NCBI RefSeq assembly: GCF_900167975.1
Contig: NZ_FUZU01000004.1
Coordinates: 248,001-312,000 of the forward strand
Reading direction: 5' to 3'
DNA length: 64,000 bases
Origin: Ohtaekwangia koreensis
GTDB taxonomy: Bacteria; Bacteroidota; Bacteroidia; Cytophagales; Cyclobacteriaceae
Shown: one piece after another, positions 8,678 to 18,412 of the stretch
Position numbering within the stretch: position 1 is the first letter of the stretch
Layout: the number at the start of each line of letters is the position of its first letter
Program-made: the position numbers and the translations under genes
The notes under the pieces: model-generated
Database searches by the model: none
What the model was told of the DNA's origin: nothing
What the model saw: the letters and a program-made list of their open reading frames with translations, nothing else

Positions 8678-10399
8678 TCAGCTCTTGCTCAGCTCCTCTT
8701 TCACGAAGTCCATCAGTTCTTTTATATAGGCTCTACTAAAATCAAATTTGATACCAGCAGCCTTATATATTTCGGGGATGGAGCGAAGGTAGCCTAGCTT
8801 CAACGCATTCTGATATCCTTGCAATCCTTTCGCAGGGTCGTTCCGAAAATTGCGCCATACCGCTATAGCACCAAGCTGTGCCATACCATATTCAATATAG
8901 TAGAAGGGCACTTCGTATAGGTGAAGTTGCTTTTGCCACAAGTAATCTTTTGTTTCTTCGAGACCGCTCCAGTCTGTAACAGTATCTGCAAACTGGTTGA
9001 ATATTTTATTCCACTCGCTCTTTCGATCTTCAGTCGAATGGTTAGCGTGTTCGTAAATCCAGTGTTGATATTTATCGATGGTGGCAACCCACGGCAATGT
9101 CTCAATCAGATCTTCGAGGTGATCACGTTTTGCACGCTTCAATTCTTCAGGATCTGTAAAGAATACATCCCAATGATCCATCGAGATAAGTTCCATCGAC
9201 ATGGAAGCAAGCTCTGCTACTTCAGAGGGTGTCGATTTAAAATCATTCAATTCCAGGTCACGCGTTAAAAAGTTATGTATAGCGTGTCCACCTTCATGCA
9301 TGATCGTCACCATATCACGCAACGTAGAAGTGGCGTTCATAAAAATGAAGGGCACACCAATTTCCGATAACGGATAATTATACCCTCCGGGAGCTTTACC
9401 TTTCCGTGATTCAAGATCGAGATGTCCCATCTCTTTCATGATCGCTAAGCACTGACCCAGAAACGGATCAAGTCTCCTGAAGACTTCAATTGTTTTTTCT
9501 GTTAACTCTTTTCCATTGGCGAAAGGCTTCAACGCTTCACGACCTTCAGGGTCAACCGCTTTATCCCACGGACGAAGTGAATTTACTTTCATCATGTTCT
9601 TGCGCTCCTGTGCAAAATCATTTAGCAGCGGCACCACTTCATTTTGAATAGCATCATGAAATGCAAAGCAATCCTGCGGAGTATAATCAAAACGTCCCAG
9701 TGACTTAAACATATAGTCACGGAAATTTGTGAAGCCTGCATTGACAGAAACCTGGTGACGCAATGCAACCAGTTTACTGAACAGATCATCCAGTGTAACT
9801 TTATCTTTTAACCTGCGCTCGTTTATTTTATAGTATACATCTTCGCGCTTCTTGCGGTCGGTGTCCATTAACACAACAGAGGCTTGTGGCAGCGTAACTT
9901 CTTTTCCCTGCCACTCGATCGTCATAGCACCAGAGATCTGCGCATACTTTTGTGCCTCCGTACTGATTTCGGTATATAGAGGAACATTCTCTTCTCTGAA
10001 GATTTCGATTTCCTTTTTCAACCCGCGGATCATAATATCATATCCTTCATCTTTCGCCAACGTGTCGAGCAATGGAGACGCCGCAGCCTTCTTGTTCAAC
10101 TGATCAGAAACCGGTGCAACCTGTGGTTGAATGTTTTGTATGAAATCCTGGTATGCTTTGTTATAGTCTGCGTTATCGGTATAGCACGTCATGCGGATAT
10201 AGCGCCACGCCAGATCTTCAGAGATCACCGACTCAAGCTCACTTCGATCGCGAAACCACTGTTTCAGATCTTGCAATGAACTCAAATCACGATTCAGTAA
10301 TGTATCAAAGTATGGTTTCAGTTCTTCCCAGGTTGTTACCTTAAATGCATCCGGTAAAAATTTGCGCGGTGGGCGCTGTGGTATTGCTATAGCTGTCAT
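8678..10399 (-). CDS. M3 family oligoendopeptidase (PepF-like)
   Basis: A 573-residue cytoplasmic zinc peptidase. The active site HEGGHAIHNFL begins at His368, with the third ligand Glu in the following PSEVAELASMSMELIS helix. The N-terminal helical lobe and the C-terminal YYIEYGMAQLGAIAVW segment are typical of the oligoendopeptidase F group, and there is no signal peptide. It would hydrolyse short peptides released by other proteases. It is one codon away from the convergent MarR gene and 55 bases upstream of a GH95 gene in the opposite sense of reading order (GH95 is upstream on the same strand), so co-transcription with GH95 is possible. Confidence 0.93.
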   Translation of the reverse strand: MTAIAIPQRPPRKFLPDAFKVTTWEELKPYFDTLLNRDLSSLQDLKQWFRDRSELESVISEDLAWRYIRMTCYTDNADYNKAYQDFIQNIQPQVAPVSDQLNKKAAASPLLDTLAKDEGYDIMIRGLKKEIEIFREENVPLYTEISTEAQKYAQISGAMTIEWQGKEVTLPQASVVLMDTDRKKREDVYYKINERRLKDKVTLDDLFSKLVALRHQVSVNAGFTNFRDYMFKSLGRFDYTPQDCFAFHDAIQNEVVPLLNDFAQERKNMMKVNSLRPWDKAVDPEGREALKPFANGKELTEKTIEVFRRLDPFLGQCLAIMKEMGHLDLESRKGKAPGGYNYPLSEIGVPFIFMNATSTLRDMVTIMHEGGHAIHNFLTRDLELNDFKSTPSEVAELASMSMELISMDHWDVFFTDPEELKRAKRDHLEDLIETLPWVATIDKYQHWIYEHANHSTEDRKSEWNKIFNQFADTVTDWSGLEETKDYLWQKQLHLYEVPFYYIEYGMAQLGAIAVWRNFRNDPAKGLQGYQNALKLGYLRSIPEIYKAAGIKFDFSRAYIKELMDFVKEELSKS

Positions 10400-10454
10400 A
10401 TTCGTTTTTTCTTACGTAAATAGTAAATCAAAAATACACAAAGAAAATTCCCGG

Positions 10455-12920
10455 CTAGGGCACGAATGTATATTCTTTGCCGGCTTCAGTCGATACATCG
10501 TACAACATACTGACAGGCAACGTTGTTTTCCGAAGCTGTGCCTGTGGAGAAATGATTGGAGCACGTAACGCCTCGACCTGGTAAAACGGATTTTTGTTTT
10601 CACCAACGGCATCCTTCATCACAAACTTCCCTCCTGCTTTTAACGGTTGATGAACACGCACACGACATACTCCTCCAAGTTTAGACCTTATCTTTAATGC
10701 AGTAATTTTTTTATCCTTCCAGGCAATGTCCACTTCATAGCCACCGCGTGCTACGAGTCCTTTTACTTCTCCATCTTTCCACTGATCCGGCAATGCAGGA
10801 AGTATATACAAGGCTCCATCATGCGACTGCACAAACATTTCTGCTATACCCGATGTGCAACCAAAATTTCCATCGATCTGAAAAGGAGGATGTGCATCGA
10901 ACAAGTTTGGATATGTACCACCGCCTCCGGCATTGGTTCCAACCGGACGAAGTTGATCGGTGATTAATTTATAGGCATGATTGCCATCGAGCAAACGCGC
11001 CCAGAAATTTACTTTCCAGCCCATAGACCAACCGGTAGAAACATCACCGCGTTGTGTCAGTGTATTACGTGCCGCTTCAAACAACTCCGGATTCCTATAG
11101 GGAGAAATCTGTACACTGGGATATAGTCCATAGAGATGTGAAACGTGACGATGTTTATCATTCGGATTGTCCCAATCGTGAATCCACTCCTGCAGCTGAC
11201 TATTTTTACCAACCTGCATAGGCGCGAGCCGTAACTTCAATTGTCTCAATGAATCGGCAAAAGGTTTATCGAACTTTAGAATTTCAGCTGCTTTTATAGT
11301 GCGCCCAAAAAGATCGAACAGCAATTGGTTATCCATCGTGGTACCCGCAGTGATCGAGGCCCGCTGTGTTTCATTGTAGCTATAGGTATTTTCAGGAGAT
11401 ACCGAAGGACTGACTACGAGCCAATGATGCTCGGGGTCTTCTTGCAAGACATCTACAAAGAACTGACTCGCTCCTTTCAATACATGATAATATTGTTTGA
11501 GAAAATTCACATCACCGGTAAACATATAGTGTTCCCATAAATGTTGTGAAAGCCACGCACCACCCATCGGCCACATTCCCCAAGAATGTGCACCATCAAC
11601 CGGATCGGTTATGCGCCACAAGTCCGTATTGTGATGACATACCCAGCCTCTTGCTCCATACGTTTTGGTAGCGCTCTCTTTTCCGGTATGCGAAAGGTCG
11701 TCCAGCATTTTAAACAATGGATCATGCAACTCACTGAGATTGGTTACTTCAGCTGGCCAGTAATTCATTTCAGTATTAATGTTCACAGTATATTTACTAT
11801 CCCATGGAGGCATCAAATGATGGTTCCATATACCTTGTAATGTACCGGGCTGTCCACCAGATTGTGACGAGCTGATTAACAGATAACGTCCGTACTGGAA
11901 ATATAGGGCTGCCAGGTGAGGATCATTCGCTGTAGCGAATTCTGAAAGACGCACATCTGTTGTTTTTTGTACCGATGCCGTTGTGCCAAGATTAAGTTTC
12001 ACACGATCAAAATACTTCTTATAGTATTTTTTATGCTCCGAAATCGCTACAGTATATTTTTTCTTCAAAGCGGCCTGCAGGTATTGCAAAGCCTTCTGAT
12101 GCTCGTCTGCGCTGATGTCTCGGTAATTTTTAAAGTTGGAGGCGATCGATATATATACTGTAACGGCAGTAGCTTTTGTGATGGAAACTTGTAAACTGTC
12201 AGAACTAACCGCTCCGCCTTCTGTTACAGCATGGAATTGTCCTTCGAATTCAACTGCGCCCTTTACACCTTCGTGATCGCCAGTGATACCCGTGAGAACC
12301 AACGCATTTTTCTCACTGCGAACAGTATGCTTTTGTGGGCTCTTCACCGATAATGTACACGTGATACTTCCAGGTTTATCTGCGGTAAGTCGCACGATAA
12401 CAACCTGGTCAGGGAATGAAACAAAGACTTCGCGTTTATACTTTACTCCGTCAGCTTCATAGGATACAGTGGCAACGGCATCCTCTATGTTAAGGTCACG
12501 ATAATAGTTTGTTACATTTTTATATTGGGGAAAACCGATAAACAAACTTCCTACCGGTTGATAAGGCATTCCATCATTCAGTGAGTGCACATTTTTATCG
12601 GCTATAGCTTGCGCCTCTGCATATTTACCTTCTGCTATAAGTTTTCGTATCTCCGGAATAACCGTTGCTGTTACCGGGTTTATATTATTATTCGGACCAC
12701 CGGCCCATACCGTACCTTCATTCAGTTGCAGTTCTTCCTGCTGAGGATTGCCGTATAGCATCGTACCCAACCGTCCATTACCAAGAGGCAACGCTTCCTC
12801 CCACTTCACCGCGGGCTTATCATACCAAAGCTTAAGGGGTACATTTTGTTGGGCTACACTGTGTATGCAGAATAACCCGCACATCAGCAGCATGCTATAC
12901 TTCATATAAATTTTATTCAT
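10455..12920 (-). CDS. GH95 alpha-L-fucosidase-like glycoside hydrolase
   Basis: An 821-residue secreted glycosidase with signal peptide ending at SVAQQ. The GH95 pattern is complete: N-terminal beta domain ([22 protein letters not shown]), the [12 protein letters not shown] segment that carries the two catalytic-assisting Asn residues, general acid Glu at about residue 510 in [12 protein letters not shown], and [14 protein letters not shown] with the conserved Asp near residue 690. In the family the enzyme releases fucose (or galactose) by inversion from plant or host glycans. Start at 12920 (MNKIYMKYS) or 12905 (MKYS); an 18-residue longer frame is less likely. No SusC/SusD pair lies next to it, so it is not in a typical polysaccharide utilisation locus. 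Confidence 0.93.
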   Translation of the reverse strand: MNKIYMKYSMLLMCGLFCIHSVAQQNVPLKLWYDKPAVKWEEALPLGNGRLGTMLYGNPQQEELQLNEGTVWAGGPNNNINPVTATVIPEIRKLIAEGKYAEAQAIADKNVHSLNDGMPYQPVGSLFIGFPQYKNVTNYYRDLNIEDAVATVSYEADGVKYKREVFVSFPDQVVIVRLTADKPGSITCTLSVKSPQKHTVRSEKNALVLTGITGDHEGVKGAVEFEGQFHAVTEGGAVSSDSLQVSITKATAVTVYISIASNFKNYRDISADEHQKALQYLQAALKKKYTVAISEHKKYYKKYFDRVKLNLGTTASVQKTTDVRLSEFATANDPHLAALYFQYGRYLLISSSQSGGQPGTLQGIWNHHLMPPWDSKYTVNINTEMNYWPAEVTNLSELHDPLFKMLDDLSHTGKESATKTYGARGWVCHHNTDLWRITDPVDGAHSWGMWPMGGAWLSQHLWEHYMFTGDVNFLKQYYHVLKGASQFFVDVLQEDPEHHWLVVSPSVSPENTYSYNETQRASITAGTTMDNQLLFDLFGRTIKAAEILKFDKPFADSLRQLKLRLAPMQVGKNSQLQEWIHDWDNPNDKHRHVSHLYGLYPSVQISPYRNPELFEAARNTLTQRGDVSTGWSMGWKVNFWARLLDGNHAYKLITDQLRPVGTNAGGGGTYPNLFDAHPPFQIDGNFGCTSGIAEMFVQSHDGALYILPALPDQWKDGEVKGLVARGGYEVDIAWKDKKITALKIRSKLGGVCRVRVHQPLKAGGKFVMKDAVGENKNPFYQVEALRAPIISPQAQLRKTTLPVSMLYDVSTEAGKEYTFVP

Positions 12921-13032
12921 ACCAATTCGGTTTGTTGTTAATCTCACAGACGTGAATATAAAACAGACAATCAAACTTTCCCCGATTAAAAGATTTTTTA
13001 TAATATTATTTTAAGCGCCAGTATTGTATCGC

Positions 13033-14070
13033 ATGAGTGACTTGCAAAAAGAAGACAGAAAAAAAGTTTTAACCAATCCCTTTCAATGGCTTCAACACTT
13101 TGGACTTGACGGATTTATACTTGCGCTGACAGGGATGATCATCCTTGCATATTGGTGGCCGGAAGGTGGCACTGCGCAAGGTAGTTTTTCATTGTCTCAA
13201 CTCGCAAACTATGGCATATCGCTGATTTTTTTCTTTTACGGGCTTCGTCTTAGTAAACAAAAACTTCAGCAGGGTCTTGGTAACTGGCGGCTTCATGTAC
13301 TGGTTCAGGCGAGTACTTTTATTCTTTTCCCGTTGCTTATATATCCTTTTAGGATGATCGCTACAGACCATCTCGCACAGCTTCTATGGCTCGGCACTTT
13401 CTTTCTGGCAAGCTTGCCATCTACTGTATCTTCATCTGTCGTAATGGTGTCCATTGCCGAAGGAAATATACCAGCCGCTATATTCAATGCCAGTATATCC
13501 AGTGTCATTGGAGTATTTATCACACCTTTGTGGATGGGAATGGTTCTCTCGAATTCTTCCGAGCACGTGGAGCTTGGCAGCACCATCGGTAAACTAATTC
13601 TGCAAGTATTATTGCCCGTGGTTGCCGGTATACTTCTGAATCCTCACTTAGGGCAATACGCTGAGAAGTACCGCAAGCAGTTGAAGTATTTCGATCAGAC
13701 TATTATTCTGATCATTGTATATACTGCATTCAGCGAATCGTTCGCACGCAAGATGTTTAGCGATTTAACCATTACAGAATTACTTTTGCTTGGCATCGCG
13801 ATGCTTATACTCTTTTTTATAGTATACGGCATCACCACACTTTGTTGCAAGCTTCTCAGGTTTAATCGTGAAGATAGCATTACTGCGGTATTCTGTGGAT
13901 CGAAGAAATCACTTGTACACGGCACCGTTATGTCGCACGTACTATTCGCGAGTAGCACAATGACGGGTATCCTGCTTTTACCCCTCATGCTATATCATGC
14001 TTTACAACTGATCGTGGTAAGCATGATTGCGCGGAAAAAGGCAAAGCAGCAGAAAGAGAATAATATATAG
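13033..14070 (+). CDS. Bile acid:sodium symporter family transporter (YfeH/SLC10A7-like)
   Basis: A 345-residue integral membrane protein with about ten hydrophobic helices. The signature FFFYGLRLSKQKL followed by NWRLHVLVQASTFILFPLL, then LPSTVSSSVVMVSIAEGN with the small/polar core crossover, and SKKSLVHGTVMSHVL in the C-terminal half are typical of the SBF-like YfeH/SLC10A7 group. The transported substrate in bacteria is unknown; the bile acid name is historical. Start ATG at 13033; an upstream TTG adds three residues only. The gene is divergent from the GH95 gene and convergent with a methyltransferase, 14 bases apart. Confidence 0.9.
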   Translation: MSDLQKEDRKKVLTNPFQWLQHFGLDGFILALTGMIILAYWWPEGGTAQGSFSLSQLANYGISLIFFFYGLRLSKQKLQQGLGNWRLHVLVQASTFILFPLLIYPFRMIATDHLAQLLWLGTFFLASLPSTVSSSVVMVSIAEGNIPAAIFNASISSVIGVFITPLWMGMVLSNSSEHVELGSTIGKLILQVLLPVVAGILLNPHLGQYAEKYRKQLKYFDQTIILIIVYTAFSESFARKMFSDLTITELLLLGIAMLILFFIVYGITTLCCKLLRFNREDSITAVFCGSKKSLVHGTVMSHVLFASSTMTGILLLPLMLYHALQLIVVSMIARKKAKQQKENNI

Positions 14071-14084
14071 CTGCTAACGTATAT

Positions 14085-14600
14085 TTATCTGAGTAACACT
14101 GAATATATACTTCCCTGGTATGCGGATGGAACTTCATGTAGCAATTCTACTGAAGCGAAACCAGCCTCTCTTGAAAAGGTCTGTAAGGTGGAATAACTCA
14201 TGGGATAAGGCACCCAACGATTGCCGTGGTCTGTATTATACTCTACCAATATTATCCTTGCCGCAGGCTTCAGATTTTTCCGGATGCGTTGAATGAACGC
14301 CAACTGATTTTCCACAAAGTGAAGTGCATTCGCCATGAGTATTCCGTCCAGCAACGGCAGATCGAGTGCATCCTTTACAAAATCTCTTTGAAGGGTGTGG
14401 AGTGTTATCGTTGGTTCAACAGTGATTGAACCAAGTGCAGCGCCATCTTTATCAACCGCATAGATCGTGCTGCCGGTAGATAAACATGTACTGAGCGCTT
14501 TGGTAAACATGCCCTGACCTGCGCCAAGATCAGCCCATGTCTGTTGTGACGAAGACGTCACGCCCTCTTTAATAAGATCAACAGCTGTTTCTATTTTCAT
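14085..14600 (-). CDS. Class I SAM-dependent methyltransferase
   Basis: A short (171-residue) Rossmann methyltransferase: motif I is TWADLGAGQGMFTKALS, the acidic end of strand 2 is IYAVDKDG, motif IV is LDGILMANALHFVENQ, and RKNLKPAARIILVEYN follows. The length implies a bare catalytic fold with no substrate-capping domain, so the substrate cannot be named. It lies 47 bases downstream of the sigma/anti-sigma-protease pair on the same strand and may be part of their transcript. Confidence 0.85.
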   Translation of the reverse strand: MKIETAVDLIKEGVTSSSQQTWADLGAGQGMFTKALSTCLSTGSTIYAVDKDGAALGSITVEPTITLHTLQRDFVKDALDLPLLDGILMANALHFVENQLAFIQRIRKNLKPAARIILVEYNTDHGNRWVPYPMSYSTLQTFSREAGFASVELLHEVPSAYQGSIYSVLLR

Positions 14601-14647
14601 AACGGATGGCGCATGGATTACAAGTATATATCCATCAGCAATCGCTG

Positions 14648-15739
14648 TTAGTTCTTATATACTTGTACAATGAATACGTAATCTTTCCAACGTTTAATTT
14701 GCTGTACACGATTTGAATTCTTTATCGTATTATACTTTGGAAGTACAAGCGGTCTTTCGAGTGTATCCAGTGAAGCGCGCGTGATCGCATCCATCACTAC
14801 GGATGACTTGATCGCAAAGGCAGCTCCCAATGTCTCTGTCTGAACTCCACTGATAATGCCCACCAGGTCACCGCTTTCATTGAAGAGCGGCCCACCGCTG
14901 TTGCCCGGGTTCACCGGCACAGAGATCTGGTAAGCATTTGGATTCTGACTATATCCCGTAGAAGCGCTGATGGAGCCTTCACCAAAAACTATATCTTCCC
15001 GTGGAAACCCAAGGGTAAATACATGTTCGCCAAGGTTTGCCTCATCTTTCACAATGGAAAATGGAAGTATACGATTGATACCCGTGACAGAATCATTTTG
15101 CAGTTTTAGCACCGCTATATCATTTGCAGGATCGCTCAATACAACTGAAACTTTCTGCCTGCCAAATTTTTCATTCTCGATATAAACTGAATCAGCCTCC
15201 TTTACAACGTGATAGCTGGTGGCCACATAACCGTTGGACGAAATCAGAAAACCTGTACCCGCATATTTACTGGGCACGGGCTTGCCTTTATCTATAGACT
15301 GCGCAATATCTTTCATCAGCATTTTTTGTGAATGCTTGATTTGATCTACATTTCTGCGCAACTCTTTATATATAGCAGTTTGTTTTGTTTCGAGCGCGCG
15401 CGTCATCATCAACGTCCCAACAATACTGATCAGGGCGACAGAAGCGGCAACCGCTGTCATTGGCCAATAGCGTTTCCATCCGCTTACCGGATTTGCCACC
15501 GGCAATGTAACCGGTGCAGTCTCTTCTATATCCAGGTGTGCACTGTCCAATACTGCTTTCAGTTCCATACGATTACCGTAATGCTTCATTGCATCACGCA
15601 TCGTTTTGTGCTGCTCCGCTTTCGCGCGGAAATCCGGTTCATTTTTCAATTTATACTCTACGGCATCGGCTTCATCGACAGATAACTTCCCGGAGAAGTA
15701 ATTGTCCAATAAGTCGTAGAGTGATTGTTCGGCATTCAT
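14648..15739 (-). CDS. Membrane protein: anti-sigma-like N-terminus fused to a trypsin-like (HtrA-type) protease
   Basis: A 363-residue protein encoded with a 4-base overlap after an ECF sigma gene. Residues 1-70 (SLYDLLDNYFSGKLSVDEADAVEYKL and on) look like the short cytoplasmic helical segment of Bacteroidota anti-sigma factors. A single transmembrane helix at about 91-111 follows, then a coiled coil (KQTAIYKELRRNVDQIKHSQ), then an S1C protease fold: His177 (SYHVV), Asp207 (NDIAVLKL) and Ser281 (NPGNSGGPL) form a complete triad, with GTGFLISSNGYVATS at the first strand. No PDZ domain follows; the C-terminus has about 40 unassigned residues. Topology puts the protease outside the cytoplasm. 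The likely role is membrane control of the sigma factor by envelope stress, which is inference. Confidence 0.88.
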   Translation of the reverse strand: MNAEQSLYDLLDNYFSGKLSVDEADAVEYKLKNEPDFRAKAEQHKTMRDAMKHYGNRMELKAVLDSAHLDIEETAPVTLPVANPVSGWKRYWPMTAVAASVALISIVGTLMMTRALETKQTAIYKELRRNVDQIKHSQKMLMKDIAQSIDKGKPVPSKYAGTGFLISSNGYVATSYHVVKEADSVYIENEKFGRQKVSVVLSDPANDIAVLKLQNDSVTGINRILPFSIVKDEANLGEHVFTLGFPREDIVFGEGSISASTGYSQNPNAYQISVPVNPGNSGGPLFNESGDLVGIISGVQTETLGAAFAIKSSVVMDAITRASLDTLERPLVLPKYNTIKNSNRVQQIKRWKDYVFIVQVYKN

Positions 15740-16311
15740 GAGAGGTCTTCGTTTTTATACTTTGCAAAAAATAATTTCTTCAGTCGTTGCAGACATTTAT
15801 ACTTCTGGTTCTTGGCATTATCAGCATTCGTGTATCCGAATTTTTCGCTGATCGCTTCCATCGACAGATCATGTATATAAAAGTCCTCAATAATGCCGCG
15901 GCAAGGTTCTCCAAGGCCGCTCATGGATTCACGCATACTGGCAAACTTATTTTCATTCTCTGCGATGGTGGACATTTCTTCTTCAATACCCAGAAATGTC
16001 TCCGTCTCCTCTATATTACCGTGGTAACGCTTTTTCTCTGCGAGCCGCTTCAGCCACAGCCTGCGGCATACGGCATAGAGATACGTTTTTATTTTACAGG
16101 TAAGGACAAATCCTTGTTGCTGTACTTTCTCGTAAAACGCGATCACAGCTTCCTGATAAACATCCTTCGCTTCCTCCTCCGTACCATTGTTGGAGCGCAC
16201 CAGATTTACAATCATCGGATAATGTGTTTTGTAGAGCTCCCGGAGCGCTACCTCATTTTTCTTTTTGATCTCTGAAACGATCAACTCGTCAAAGTAATAC
16301 ACCACGTTCAA
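15736..16311 (-). CDS. ECF RNA polymerase sigma factor
   Basis: A 191-residue sigma factor. Region 2 is visible as ALRELYKTHYPMIVNLVRSNNGTEEEAKDVYQEAVIAFYEKV (about 20-62) with the following KIKTYLYAVCRRLWLKRL, and region 4 as LGEPCRGIIEDFYIHDLSMEAISEKFGY with a helix-turn-helix, ending in NQKYKCLQRLKKL. It overlaps the protease/anti-sigma gene by 4 bases, so the two are translationally coupled. No ATG is available near the conserved start: the frame opens with TTG at 16311 and GTG codons a few bases on, so initiation is non-ATG or the start is shorter. It is the likely regulator of its own operon, as ECF factors usually are. Confidence 0.92.
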   Translation of the reverse strand: MNVVYYFDELIVSEIKKKNEVALRELYKTHYPMIVNLVRSNNGTEEEAKDVYQEAVIAFYEKVQQQGFVLTCKIKTYLYAVCRRLWLKRLAEKKRYHGNIEETETFLGIEEEMSTIAENENKFASMRESMSGLGEPCRGIIEDFYIHDLSMEAISEKFGYTNADNAKNQKYKCLQRLKKLFFAKYKNEDLS

Positions 16312-16425
16312 TAAGGTCGATTTTATACAAAAGTGCTGCGAAGGTAACCCAAAGAAAAATATCTTTTATGATGGGTGACCTTTTGAATGTTTTTGTATGA
16401 AGGGAAATTTTTAAACCAATAAGTC

Positions 16426-16608
16426 ATGAAAAACACAATCAAATTAGCTTTCGGAGTACTTTGCGTAATCGCTTTGGCATCTTGCGAACCAAAAAAGACT
16501 ACTAACGAAGCTCAGGAAACTGCACCTGCTGCAGATACAACTGAAGTTGCTCAACCTGACACTACTCAAGTAGAAACTCCTGCAGATACTGCAGCTGCTG
16601 CTCACTAA
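16426..16608 (+). CDS. Small Ala/Thr/Asp/Glu-rich lipoprotein
   Basis: A 60-residue lipoprotein: signal peptide with lipobox LASC (Cys at about residue 20), then a low-complexity, acidic and disordered tail of Ala, Thr, Pro, Asp and Glu. No fold is recognisable. It is followed at once by a strong intrinsic terminator, so it is transcribed alone, which supports it as a real and possibly abundant small protein. It is divergent from the ECF sigma gene with about 115 bases between them and could belong to its regulon (inference). Confidence 0.8.
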   Translation: MKNTIKLAFGVLCVIALASCEPKKTTNEAQETAPAADTTEVAQPDTTQVETPADTAAAAH

Positions 16609-16615
16609 AAAATAT

Positions 16616-16649
16616 GCTGATCGGGCTCGATACCCGATCAGCTTTTTTT
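16616..16649 (+). terminator. Strong rho-independent terminator
   Basis: Perfect 10-bp stem GCTGATCGGG / CCCGATCAGC with a seven-base loop (ctcgata) and a run of seven T residues directly after it, eight bases past the stop codon of the small lipoprotein. Confidence 0.93.
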
Positions 16650-16834
16650 CTCTCCTTCCGGTGCTGTTCCGGAATATTCTTCTCTGAATAATACTTGAAA
16701 AAGGTAGTTCTGCTTTTTTCAATACACACCAACGTATTTTAATGCCGTTTATTTTCTGACACAACCTGTGCCGTTGATAGTCTATTGCCCACACGCGTCT
16801 TCTTCATCTCTACCATTTTAAATCCTTAATCATT

Positions 16835-17698
16835 ATGAAAAATACAGTGTATATTTTCCTGGTATCGTTATGTCTTTTTTCTGCTTGTGGCGCGAAGCAA
16901 ACTTCTATGGAAGCTGCTGACACCATGGACGTTTCTGATGAAAGCCTTCGTAAGGCTGAAACATCGCTCACACAAAATCAACTGGCCGCAACACCGCACG
17001 AAGATCTTTACTCAAATGGAAAAGTAAAGCTCATCAAAACCGTAAACTATAGATTCGAAGTAGAAAATGTAAAGAAGGCTTCTGAAAATATAGAGGCTGC
17101 CATAAAAAAATACCCGGCATATATAGCTTCGTCTAATTTGCGTTTAGAAAATCCAATCCTTGAAAACAAATTATCAATTCGCGTGCAGAGCGAATACTTT
17201 TACGAACTTCTGAAAGAGATTGACAAGCAGCCGCGCTTTGTAAACTTTCGTGATGTTAGTACCAACGATGTATCAAAAGAATTTGTTGATCTGGAATCGC
17301 GCCTGAAAACAAAGCGTGAAGTAGAAGAGCGCTATATGGACATTCTGCGAAAGAAAGCAGGAACAATTGAGGAACTGCTGCACGCAGAACAACAGATCGG
17401 TGAATTGCACGAAGAGATCGAAGCCACCATTAGCCGCATGAATTATCTGAAAGAGCAAGTTAGCTATAGCACTATAAATCTGGAGTTCTATCAAACTGTA
17501 TCAGAGGAAATATCCGCTGCTGATACTATAGGAATGAAAGACAATTTTTTGGATGCATTAAAAACCGGATGGCAAGGTTTGCTCACCGTTATACTTGGCA
17601 TTACCTATATATGGCCTATACTCCTGATTGCAGGATTAACCATTATATACCTGAAGTTCATTCGAAAAAAACAACCGGTGCCCTATAAAGAAATATAA
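16835..17698 (+). CDS. DUF4349 domain lipoprotein
   Basis: A 287-residue lipoprotein with lipobox FSAC (Cys19). The DUF4349 fold is seen in VKLIKTVNYRFEVENVKKASENIEAAI, KLSIRVQSEYFYELLKEI and the long hairpin of helices with EFVDLESRLKTKREVEERYMDIL through GELHEEIEATISRMNYLKEQ. It ends with STINLEFYQ, a transmembrane helix (about 248-272) and a basic tail. The lipid anchor at one end and the membrane helix at the other suggest it spans or bridges a membrane compartment; the family has no established function. It ends in a bidirectional terminator shared with the convergent gene. Confidence 0.88.
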   Translation: MKNTVYIFLVSLCLFSACGAKQTSMEAADTMDVSDESLRKAETSLTQNQLAATPHEDLYSNGKVKLIKTVNYRFEVENVKKASENIEAAIKKYPAYIASSNLRLENPILENKLSIRVQSEYFYELLKEIDKQPRFVNFRDVSTNDVSKEFVDLESRLKTKREVEERYMDILRKKAGTIEELLHAEQQIGELHEEIEATISRMNYLKEQVSYSTINLEFYQTVSEEISAADTIGMKDNFLDALKTGWQGLLTVILGITYIWPILLIAGLTIIYLKFIRKKQPVPYKEI

Positions 17699-17702
17699 AA
17701 AC

Positions 17703-17729
17703 AAAAAAAACCGGCAGTAGCCGGTTTTT
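17703..17729. terminator. Bidirectional intrinsic terminator
   Basis: Eight A, then a CCGGC / GCCGG stem, then five T. Because it has an A tract on one side and a T tract on the other it can stop transcription from both convergent neighbours (ending at 17698 and 17752). Confidence 0.85.
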
Positions 17730-17751
17730 CTTTTGAAAACTTCAGAGAACC

Positions 17752-18132
17752 TTATGGTCTGCTTGAACCAGGATCCTGAATGCGTTTTCCGCCCTTATCA
17801 AAGTAGTAATTTTTAGTTTGGTCGCCTGAACCTACACGAACCATATAACCATTATTAGATTTGTTACGGTATACTGAACCACTTTCCCATCCTGTATATT
17901 CAGAACCTTTCAATGTTGTTCTTAAAGAAGATGGAACATCAGTAGATTTTACCATCTCGTAATCCTTCTGGATGTACTGATCTGATTGTGTAGCGGATGG
18001 TTGTGTTGCAGATGGTTGTTGTGTTGCGGAAGGAGTCTGAGTTTTTGTACCAGTCGTATCCACTTGTTGAGCGTTCACTGCCGCAATGCCTAACATAAAC
18101 ACTCCGGCAAAAAATAACATTAGCTTTTTCAT
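17752..18132 (-). CDS. Secreted protein with PSATQ repeats
   Basis: A 126-residue secreted protein. The signal peptide ends at AVNAQQ (about residue 22). Residues 33-50 hold a low-complexity stretch with three copies of PSATQ. The folded C-terminal part begins at YEMVKSTDVPSSLRTTL and contains GSEYTGWESGSVYRNKSNNGY, which resembles small PepSY-like or BLIP-like secreted domains in Bacteroidota, though I cannot assign a family. Function unknown. Confidence 0.75.
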   Translation of the reverse strand: MKKLMLFFAGVFMLGIAAVNAQQVDTTGTKTQTPSATQQPSATQPSATQSDQYIQKDYEMVKSTDVPSSLRTTLKGSEYTGWESGSVYRNKSNNGYMVRVGSGDQTKNYYFDKGGKRIQDPGSSRP

Positions 18133-18218
18133 AGCACTGTAATAGTTTAAATAGTTTATTGTAGTTTATTGTTTGAATAATTGTGATTTTGTTACACGCT
18201 ATCAATACAAACAAAACT

Positions 18219-18383
18219 ATGCCTGACATTTGCGCATTGCAAAGTATGCCAAATCATTTCGCTATTGAGGAATGGTGTGGACATGTGCAAAGGGTGACTG
18301 TGGTAAAAACGGGCAGTTCATTTTATTTTCGATATACTCCTGTAAAACCAGATGAGATTAGGAACCTGTTTGCATGTAAATAA
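18219..18383 (+). CDS. Possible small cysteine-containing protein
   Basis: An ATG-initiated frame of 54 codons in the gap before the metalloprotease, reading MPDICALQSMPNHFAIEEWC and on to YFRYTPVKPDEIRNLFACK. It has three Cys and a non-repetitive composition, but I recognise no family, and an in-frame codon extends it further upstream. It could be a chance frame. Confidence 0.25.
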   Translation: MPDICALQSMPNHFAIEEWCGHVQRVTVVKTGSSFYFRYTPVKPDEIRNLFACK

Positions 18384-18399
18384 GTTATCTTCACTTTTT
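18369..18399 (+). promoter_or_regulatory. Candidate promoter for the metalloprotease gene
   Basis: TTTG at 18369-18372, then exactly 19 bases, then CACTTTTT at 18392-18399, against the Bacteroidota consensus TTTG-N19-TAnnTTTG; two positions of the -7 box mismatch. The start codon at 18413 follows 13 bases later. Confidence 0.35.
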
Positions 18400-18412
18400 C
18401 AAATGTATACGT

